Below are positions 1-5,362 of a stretch of 12,176 nucleotides of DNA, in pieces. The DNA is from Stramenopiles sp. TOSAG23-3. Lineage: Eukaryota; Sar. A program made the position numbers and the translations under genes. The DNA lies in NCBI GenBank assembly GCA_900128585.1, contig LT642703.1, forward strand, positions 1 to 12,176. Direction: 5' to 3'. Under the pieces are notes generated by a model that saw only the letters and a program-made list of their open reading frames with translations, had not been told where the DNA came from and made no database searches. How positions within the stretch are numbered: position 1 is the first letter of the stretch; every line of letters starts with the position of its first letter.

Positions 1-261
1 CTTGGGGGTACGGGGCCCGTGCTTGCGAGCCTGTCTTCCGATGGAGCGGAGACGGCAAAGAAAGGCGCCGCCCTTCACATTTCCCGGTTGTTCAGGCTGT
101 GGTCCAAAGTGTTGGGGCGCGCGACTTTGAAGCAGGCCCTTGGTTTGCTTATTAGTAGAATCCCGCTGGCCGTCTTTCACGACGTCACTGGTTACATTCG
201 CGACGAAAAAGAGGCGCACGCATTTCAGCATTGCAGAAAAAGGATTTGTGGGGATTTATAA
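1..261 (+). CDS. 3' end of a gene, possible ARM-repeat protein (5' partial)
   Basis: The frame is open from the first base and stops with TAA at 259-261, so about 86 C-terminal residues are visible. The only candidate start in the frame inside the window is GTG at 19, which is unlikely in a eukaryote, so the true start should lie to the left. The first 35 residues (G-P-V-L-A-S-L-S-S-D-G, then A-K-K-G-A-A and L-F-R-L-W) resemble the last helices of an armadillo repeat, as in plant U-box/ARM proteins. That is a pattern impression, not a firm family match. The remaining 45 residues are not recognised and could instead be intron or 3' flank read through. An AATAAA sits 28 bases after the stop, which supports this being a real 3' end. 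The next gene is convergent. Confidence 0.45.
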   Translation, partial: LGGTGPVLASLSSDGAETAKKGAALHISRLFRLWSKVLGRATLKQALGLLISRIPLAVFHDVTGYIRDEKEAHAFQHCRKRICGDL

Positions 262-288
262 TTCGTAACTTATGTTAAATTCAGTCTT

Positions 289-294
289 AATAAA
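289..294 (+). terminator. Poly(A) signal AATAAA for the left-edge gene
   Basis: A perfect AATAAA lies 28 bases after the TAA at 259-261, in an AT-rich stretch between two convergent genes. Its position fits cleavage and polyadenylation of the + strand transcript. Confidence 0.5.
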
Positions 295-333
295 TTGCGG
301 CGTCTAATGGCACACCATACTCCGGGAGCACCG

Positions 334-339
334 TTTAAT
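334..339 (-). terminator. Possible poly(A) signal ATTAAA for the phosphatase gene
   Basis: TTTAAT on the + strand reads ATTAAA on the - strand, 48 bases beyond the phosphatase stop. I see no AATAAA on this strand in the 125-base convergent spacer, so this common variant is the best candidate. Confidence 0.35.
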
Positions 340-386
340 TTTATAGAAACATACGCGAGAATTAAAACATTCCAGAGAATACTTCT

Positions 387-1841
387 TCACAATTCGGCAA
401 CAGCATTGAAAGATACCATTTCCTGCTTCCCTTCCGTCTCACGGGAGCTGTGAAGGGTGTATTTCTTTCGGTCGCGCAACCTCTTCAAAATGCACGTCGA
501 TAGTACGGCAATTAGAATGCCCACACATATCCCAATAGCAATTCCTGCACCGCCAGATAGATCGTCAAGCATGGCCAAAAATCCGCTGCGAGTGAGCTTT
601 TTGGGGGCATCGCTGCAGTCTTGGGCAGCTGTATTACCGCACTCAGTGCACCACTCCGTCTTGAACAAAGTCTTGGCTTCAATGGCTTTCTTAAACGCAG
701 ACACAGGGCAGGAGGTAGCCGTGCAAGACGTAGACAATGACAAATAGGGGGCATTACTTAGAGGCACTCGGTCCCCATCCTTAAATTTCAATTTTATGTA
801 TAGATCCTGCTCCGATGCCGCGCCCCCGCTTTTTTTCCACACCTCGATGACCAACGCAGATGCATAATTGGGAACGGAAGTCGACGAAAGAAACGCCTTG
901 TTCGTCTCAAACAAATCAAACGTGGCAAAAAGCCCTAGAATGGTAGGATAGTGGGCAGCATAGAAAATAACTTTGTGCTTCGGGAGAGCCTTCAATTTTG
1001 CTTGTTCCGCGACAGTGGCCTGCTCATAGATGCCTTTCACTCTGCCGAGAATCGTTTGCCACAGATTTGACCCTAGAAGGTTCGCGGCAACATCGTTCCC
1101 ATATCTTCGGTGCTCAACCCACGCAGTTAAGTTTTTCAACTTTGCGAATTGAGAGTCCGATATCTTTTTCGACATCGAATCGTCAGGGCTCAAGTCTTTC
1201 CTTACATTGATCGTATCAAAAACGTTCCAAATATTCTTTAGTTGCAAATACCCTTCGCGTACATCTTCAGGCGACATTAGCCCCGGGTAAAGGGAAGCAA
1301 TGTCTTTAAGAAACTGCCGATTGTCTTTCTCTTGTGCAACGAACGGCGACGAAGCGTACAGTTCATGGAGCCGTTTTACAAACTCTGGGCAGTTCCTATA
1401 CGCCAGTATGTCGATATCGTTCTCCCGGCGTACGCTATGAACAGGAATAAACGTCGTTAAGTTGCTAGGGAACGCCGTAGAATCATTCTGCGGCCAAACG
1501 CCGTTTGAAAATCCCATGGCAGAAGACAGGGTCCTATCGAAGTCCGAAGAGCTTAGCCAGGCCTCGTCGGCTTCGTACGCCGTCGAAAAGGAACCCGCAC
1601 CAGTCATGTACGCTTTACGAACCTCCCGCCCAAGATCTACCTGCTGCTTTTGCCCATCCCTAGTTAAACTGGCCCCACCTTCCGCTAATGTCACCGCATC
1701 TTTACTAAGAATCGTCCGCGCACCATGGCGTGCAATGACCTGAACCTGTTCGAGGGTGTCGGAACTCGCAGTCCGGAGCCACACGGAGACTGAGAGGCAA
1801 AGGACCTGCAAATAGCGGTACCGGTAATGCACGGAACGCAT
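387..1841 (-). CDS. Membrane-anchored histidine acid phosphatase-like protein (branch 2)
   Basis: 484 residues, from an ATG with A at -3 to TGA. A probable signal peptide occupies residues 1-27 (hydrophobic L-Q-V-L-C-L-S-V-S-V-W-L). The prostatic acid phosphatase pattern follows. R38-H39-G40-A41-R42 carries the phospho-accepting His. Residues 58-77 match the family's L-T-x-x-G-x-x-Q-x-x-x-L-G-x-x-x-R stretch. S99-D100-x-x-R103-T104-x-x-S-A supplies the third phosphate-binding Arg. R149-N150-C151-P152 is also typical. Near the C-terminus, a Gly/Ile-rich membrane helix at about 431-452 is followed by a basic stop-transfer K-R-L-R-D-R-K-K and a 25-residue tail, so the enzyme domain should face the cell exterior or a vesicle lumen. 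Sequons occur at N119, N127 and N237. Oddities: the proton-donor motif His-Asp reads H297-Y298, and the Pro usual after RHGxRx is I44. Known relatives hydrolyse phosphomonoesters at acid pH, but activity here is uncertain. Confidence 0.88.
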   Translation of the reverse strand: MRSVHYRYRYLQVLCLSVSVWLRTASSDTLEQVQVIARHGARTILSKDAVTLAEGGASLTRDGQKQQVDLGREVRKAYMTGAGSFSTAYEADEAWLSSSDFDRTLSSAMGFSNGVWPQNDSTAFPSNLTTFIPVHSVRRENDIDILAYRNCPEFVKRLHELYASSPFVAQEKDNRQFLKDIASLYPGLMSPEDVREGYLQLKNIWNVFDTINVRKDLSPDDSMSKKISDSQFAKLKNLTAWVEHRRYGNDVAANLLGSNLWQTILGRVKGIYEQATVAEQAKLKALPKHKVIFYAAHYPTILGLFATFDLFETNKAFLSSTSVPNYASALVIEVWKKSGGAASEQDLYIKLKFKDGDRVPLSNAPYLSLSTSCTATSCPVSAFKKAIEAKTLFKTEWCTECGNTAAQDCSDAPKKLTRSGFLAMLDDLSGGAGIAIGICVGILIAVLSTCILKRLRDRKKYTLHSSRETEGKQEMVSFNAVAEL

Positions 1842-2170
1842 TGTTCGCGAGAAAGAAAATACAACAACGTAAAACGAAATCAGCTCAATGACAATGATAA
1901 CAAGAATCTATGCCCTTGTTAACGACTCAAACTAACCAAGCCTCGCTTAAATTATAAACATTCATCATCCTTTTTAGACAGACACAGGTTGAACGTATTT
2001 ATTATATAAAATACCTACCACCATCCAAGTTAGTTAATATTTAATTATTATTATTATTATAGAAAAGAAGAAGAATGACCTCACTCTCCTATCATATACA
2101 CTACTATGTTATCTACAATAACTACAACAATAAAGAACAAAGAACATCCCCTCCTCCGTCCGACGTGCAT

Positions 2171-2192
2171 AATTATTTAAGTATAAATAATT
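2171..2192. repeat. Perfect 9-bp inverted repeat with 4-base loop
   Basis: Arms AATTATTTA and TAAATAATT are exact reverse complements around the loop AGTA. It lies midway between two divergent genes. In DNA this AT-rich such palindromes arise easily by chance, so a regulatory role is only possible. Confidence 0.4.
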
Positions 2193-2337
2193 AGGAATAA
2201 ATATTCATCCCTTTCATTTGTATTCTATAATTATATAATTTACAATTATTATTCCAGAAGAAGAAGGCGTATGATAAATATATCCTTAACGAACTGATAA
2301 TGAAGAAAAATACGAAAAAAAAAAACGCCGACGACTT

Positions 2338-2346
2338 TATATATAG
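2338..2346 (+). promoter_or_regulatory. TATA-like element before the MsrB-like gene
   Basis: TATATATAG ends 28 bases before the ATG at 2374. A start about 30 bases downstream of a TATA box would leave almost no leader for that ATG, but a leader of about 280 bases for the alternative ATG at 2653. The AT-rich background makes a chance match likely. Confidence 0.2.
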
Positions 2347-2373
2347 TAAAACAATATAGTGAAAACTTTTACG

Positions 2374-3294
2374 ATGGAAGTGTATGCACGAAACGCCGAA
2401 GAAGAAAGAGAGGTTGGTGGATCACTTTCTGTCGGTTTCGGACATCGACAATTGGTGTTTATTTTAAAGCATTTGTTTGTCCAGCAAAAACGGCGATACC
2501 ACATTTTGTCCTTGCAAAAGTGTTCGTTGACTTCGTGCATGCAAGACCCTGTCCTCTTAGCCGACTCTCCCCGTTCTGGAGGTAAATACGCCGTCAGTGA
2601 ATTTTCCATCGCCACTGAGTTTGAAGACAGCCGCGATCAGAAGCGTAGAAACATGAGAAGAAGTAATTTAAAAAAGTATGGGTGCATTGCGTGCTTCGTT
2701 GTGCAATGTTTTTTACTAGTAGGGCTGGCCACGGGCTTCTTTTCCCGATACCCAAAGTGTGAAGGTGTTTGTGCAAATATTAGTGGGACGGAAGAGTTAA
2801 TGCGCCAGAAGGAGCATGGAACTTGTGTGGGAGCGGTGCCGGAGTCGATTCGATGGGGCTGCGATCGGGAGACAGCGGACAGAATATCATGCTACAACCG
2901 GCATTATGCAGAGCACAGTGGCTACTTTCAGTCTACATCGTTCGTCAATTACGCAAAGGCAGCAGGGGAAAAGAACGAGCAAATCATTTTTTATGATTCA
3001 GTGACAAGTAAAAAATTGTTTGTCGCGCCTGTTGGTAGGTCCATGGACGATTTTTTGATCGAGAGCGAAAACCATGGCTGGCCGTCGTTCAGAGATCCCG
3101 AAGTTGTCCAATCGACTGTACGAGTATTACCAAACGGCGAAACCGTGTCAGCGGACGGCACACATTTAGGTCACAACCTTCCCGATACCAAAGGAAATCG
3201 GTACTGTATCAATTTAGTTTCCGTAGCAGGCCAAGCTCCAACACCAAAGACCGAATTGGATAGAGTCAACGATGAAGCCCGCGCGGTACTCTAA
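2374..3294 (+). CDS. MSRB: Membrane-anchored MsrB-like methionine-R-sulfoxide reductase
   Basis: 306 residues from ATG 2374 (A at -3, G at +4) to TAA. The frame opens with GTG at 2359, which is unlikely as a eukaryotic start. A second plausible start is ATG 2653 (Met94), just before a basic patch and a membrane helix at about 103-123. The 93 residues before it show no domain. After the helix come Cys129, 133, 151, 163 and 173, then a SelR/MsrB-like domain at about 173-286. Landmarks are G235-W236-P-S-F, H264-L-G-H267 and R276-Y-C278-I-N280, with C278 matching the catalytic Cys that reduces Met-R-sulfoxide. Both zinc CxxC pairs are gone (S209-V-T-S212 and V258-S-A-D261), and the resolving Cys of the usual GCGWP motif is H234. 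Topology suggests a type II protein with its domain in the lumen or outside. Substrate and electron donor are unknown. Confidence 0.75.
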   Translation: MEVYARNAEEEREVGGSLSVGFGHRQLVFILKHLFVQQKRRYHILSLQKCSLTSCMQDPVLLADSPRSGGKYAVSEFSIATEFEDSRDQKRRNMRRSNLKKYGCIACFVVQCFLLVGLATGFFSRYPKCEGVCANISGTEELMRQKEHGTCVGAVPESIRWGCDRETADRISCYNRHYAEHSGYFQSTSFVNYAKAAGEKNEQIIFYDSVTSKKLFVAPVGRSMDDFLIESENHGWPSFRDPEVVQSTVRVLPNGETVSADGTHLGHNLPDTKGNRYCINLVSVAGQAPTPKTELDRVNDEARAVL

Positions 3295-3348
3295 AAAGAC
3301 ATACAAAGCGCTGATAATGACAACTGCCTCATGACTCATGCAATATAA

Positions 3349-3354
3349 AATAAA
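3349..3354 (+). terminator. Poly(A) signal AATAAA for the MsrB-like gene
   Basis: A perfect AATAAA lies 55 bases after the MsrB-like stop, at a normal distance for 3' end formation on this strand. Confidence 0.5.
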
Positions 3355-3393
3355 GCTCAAATACACTATATATATACAAAATATACTGACCCT

Positions 3394-3420
3394 GAGTCAC
3401 TGAGAGTTGACTCTTTTTTT
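3394..3420. repeat. Hairpin followed by a seven-T run
   Basis: GAGTCA (3394-3399) and TGACTC (3408-3413) are exact reverse complements around an 8-base loop, followed by seven Ts and then six As. Each arm also gives a TGAGTCA/TTGACTC bZIP-like core. It lies 40 bases past the MsrB-like AATAAA. It looks like an intrinsic terminator, but a eukaryotic pol II gene would not need one. Confidence 0.4.
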
Positions 3421-3627
3421 AAAAAATAAATTCGGATCAATGAATGAATATTAATATAAGAAATAAGAAAAGTCGAACACTTTCAATTTATTATATTTTA
3501 TAATTTTTTTATTAGATATAAACCCTAATATTAACTCTATTAAGACCAATGTATTATTGAATGGCTGGCGAGATCGAAAGTTAATATAAAATACAGGTAT
3601 ACAACAGGTGATAAGAAAGAAAGAAGT

Positions 3628-3712
3628 AGAGAAGAAAGAAGAAGAAGAAGAAGAAGAAGAAGAAGGGAGGAAAAAAGAAAGAAAGAAAGAAGAAAGAAGA
3701 AAAGGAAAGAGA
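3628..3712 (+). repeat. 85-base uninterrupted purine tract with (GAA)9
   Basis: Every base from 3628 to 3712 is A or G. The core at 3638-3664 is nine perfect GAA units. It is flanked by GAAA and GGAGG variants, the latter giving blocks of AAAG repeats at about 3674-3690. Pure purine tracts of this length can form triplex DNA. It begins about 290 bases before the Arc1-like ATG. Confidence 0.85.
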
Positions 3713-3919
3713 CAAGGTAGGAGGTACGGTACGGTAGGAGGATCATTTTTTACAATTTGTGTATCATATAGAATATACGGAACATTTGAAATTTTGATGA
3801 TTGAGAGAGTCTTTGTTTGGTTTGTTATGTTTAGATTCAAAAGGTAAACCGAGGCATAATATTTCACAGCCCATTCTTTCTTTGTCTTGCAACGTTCCTG
3901 AAGACAAACCAACGACAAC

Positions 3920-5212
3920 ATGGCATCGACCCTTGAGTTATACGTCGACGGGTCCAACTGGTATGCGCGGACCGCGGTGTTTGTGGCTTCGTGCGTCAAC
4001 CTCCTCAACACCAAAGTTATGCTGAACGTGAAAGGGCCCACCGATGGCGACACTACCACGGGCAACAGGGTCGGGGATGGCGATTCGCCTGTCAAATTGT
4101 TTCTCGGCGACGGGACTGCCATCAGCCAAATGAACACAATCCTGGAGTACTTTGTCAAGGCCGCAGGGCACGCGGAAAGCTTGTTTGGCACAAACCCGGA
4201 AGAGCGGGCCCAGGTCTCGCAGTGGCTGCAATACGTATCGTCGAACAAGGACACGCTGTACCACTGCATCACCGAAATCAACATTGTTTTGCAGACACGC
4301 ACATTTTTGGTCGGCGACCGTATAACCTTGGCGGACTTGGTGCTGTTCTGGTGCTTTCACCCTCTGCTCGAAGCGGTTCCTGCCGCCAAGTGGGGGACTG
4401 GGGGGGCTCCAAAGTCTTTGGGGCGCCACTACAGATCTGTTGCAGCGTCGTCGTTCGTTTCCCGTGCCAAATCTGCCCCGCCTGCCTTGAGTTTTGGGGT
4501 AACGTACGCGCCCCCTCCGGAGGGGACGTTCAACGGGGAGTTCGCTGCGGCGGCAAAGGCCGCCGCTGCGAAAGCCACAGCTGCAGCCACCGCCAAGAAA
4601 GAAGACGCGGGAGCGGCCGCGAAGGGTGGAAACGCCAAGCAAGGGAAGAAGAAAGAAAAGAAGAAGAAGGAGAAGAAGAAAGCGGCCCCAAAAGCGGCTC
4701 CAGGCAGTGACCAGAGCCCGTTTACCAAGATCGCTATCCGAGTTGGAAAAATAACAAATGTTTGGCACCACGAGGATTCCGAAAAATTATTTTGCGAAGA
4801 AATAGACATTGGCGAGGAGAAGGTTCGAAGCGTTGCGTCTGGTTTGCGGCACTATTACAAGTTGGAAGATTTGCAGGACCGGATGGTAATAATGGTTTGC
4901 AACTTGAAGCCGGCAAAGCTTGGCGGGTTCCCGAGTGCCGGCATGGTGCTGTGCTCCAAAGATGGGGACAAATGTGAATTCGTGGATCCTCCAGCGACCG
5001 CAAAAGTGGGAGACCGTTTGATGATTGATGGGATCACGGGAGATGCGGAAACCAATGTGAACAAAGTGAAGAAGAAAAAGATGTGGGAAGCAGTTGCAAA
5101 AGAATTAAAAACAAACGGCGATGGAGTGGTATGCTGGGAAGGAAAGCCCTTAAAAACACCGAGTGGGGACGTCTGCACATGCCCCTCGGTAAAAAACATG
5201 CCAGTATCGTAA
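3920..5212 (+). CDS. ARC1: Arc1p/AIMP1-like tRNA-binding cofactor (GST-like domain plus EMAP II domain)
   Basis: 430 residues from an ATG in good context (A at -3, G at +4) to tandem TAA TAG. Residues 1-80 resemble a divergent GST N-domain. Residues 90-180 are GST-C-like, with the F-L-V-G-D-R-I-T-L-A-D-L core at 129-140 that aminoacyl-tRNA synthetase partners use to assemble. Residues 205-262 form an Ala/Lys-rich linker, very basic at 243-254, likely to contact tRNA. Residues 267-430 are an EMAP II-type OB-fold tRNA-binding domain: I-R-V-G-K-I at 273-278, N-L-K-P-A-K-L at 328-334, G-M-V-L-C-S at 341-346, plus the C-terminal extension with K-x-M-W-E and L-K-T-N. There is no synthetase catalytic domain. 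The order matches yeast Arc1p, which binds Met- and Glu-tRNA synthetases and delivers tRNA in the cytosol, and broadly animal AIMP1. The partner synthetases cannot be read from this window. Confidence 0.92.
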   Translation: MASTLELYVDGSNWYARTAVFVASCVNLLNTKVMLNVKGPTDGDTTTGNRVGDGDSPVKLFLGDGTAISQMNTILEYFVKAAGHAESLFGTNPEERAQVSQWLQYVSSNKDTLYHCITEINIVLQTRTFLVGDRITLADLVLFWCFHPLLEAVPAAKWGTGGAPKSLGRHYRSVAASSFVSRAKSAPPALSFGVTYAPPPEGTFNGEFAAAAKAAAAKATAAATAKKEDAGAAAKGGNAKQGKKKEKKKKEKKKAAPKAAPGSDQSPFTKIAIRVGKITNVWHHEDSEKLFCEEIDIGEEKVRSVASGLRHYYKLEDLQDRMVIMVCNLKPAKLGGFPSAGMVLCSKDGDKCEFVDPPATAKVGDRLMIDGITGDAETNVNKVKKKKMWEAVAKELKTNGDGVVCWEGKPLKTPSGDVCTCPSVKNMPVS

Positions 5213-5266
5213 TAGAGGGCATTTAACACGACAGTTTAACCCTAAAGTACATTGCGCCAAAAGTAA

Positions 5267-5272
5267 ATTAAA
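5267..5272 (+). terminator. Possible poly(A) signal ATTAAA for the Arc1-like gene
   Basis: No AATAAA follows the Arc1-like stop on the + strand. ATTAAA occurs 54 bases past it, with a second copy at 5283-5288. Confidence 0.3.
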
Positions 5273-5279
5273 AGCACTT

Positions 5280-5285
5280 TTTATT
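5280..5285 (-). terminator. Poly(A) signal AATAAA for the channel gene
   Basis: TTTATT on the + strand reads AATAAA on the - strand, 77 bases beyond the channel stop. It lies between the two + strand ATTAAA candidates of the convergent neighbour, so the 3' untranslated regions probably overlap within the 150-base spacer. Confidence 0.45.
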
Positions 5286-5362
5286 AAAAATTATAATTTA
5301 AAAAAAACTTTTACATTTTACGCCGCCGAGACAACCCTCCCCCTTCATTCTGCGCTGGGGCG

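Larger units (their letters stand above)
1842..2373. promoter_or_regulatory. AT-rich divergent intergenic region
   Basis: About 530 bases between the divergently transcribed phosphatase (-) and MsrB-like (+) genes, so it should hold both promoters. It is visibly AT-rich, with five ATT units at 2044-2058, a purine-rich stretch at 2061-2075, an inverted repeat at 2171-2192, a 12-base palindrome AATTATATAATT at 2229-2240, and an A-run at about 2315-2325. No reading frame here resembles a protein, and no RNA gene was recognised. Confidence 0.5.
3295..3919. other. Intergenic spacer with hairpin and purine tract
   Basis: 625 bases between two + strand genes. It holds, in order: the upstream gene's AATAAA, a short TA-rich run (about 3365-3385), a hairpin plus T-run, an AT-rich stretch, an 85-base polypurine tract, and about 200 bases of leader or promoter before the Arc1-like ATG. 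No convincing coding frame is present. The longest frames across it are either the low-complexity Glu/Lys reading of the GAA tract or its complement. Confidence 0.6.

Noticed and set aside
2359-2373. GTG at 2359 as the start of the MsrB-like gene.
   Set aside because: Eukaryotic initiation at GTG is very rare and an in-frame ATG with good context follows at 2374.
3451-4302. 283-codon - strand frame across the MsrB/Arc1 spacer.
   Set aside because: Its middle is the complement of the GAA tract (Ser/Leu/Phe runs) and the rest is antisense to the Arc1-like gene. No domain is visible.
3938-4771. 277-codon - strand and 239-codon + strand frames inside the Arc1-like gene.
   Set aside because: They overlap a well-recognised coding frame and show the Arg/Gly-rich composition typical of shadow frames in GC-rich coding DNA.
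5236-5246. CCCTAA telomere-like hexamer (also near 3522).
   Set aside because: Single isolated copies, expected by chance.
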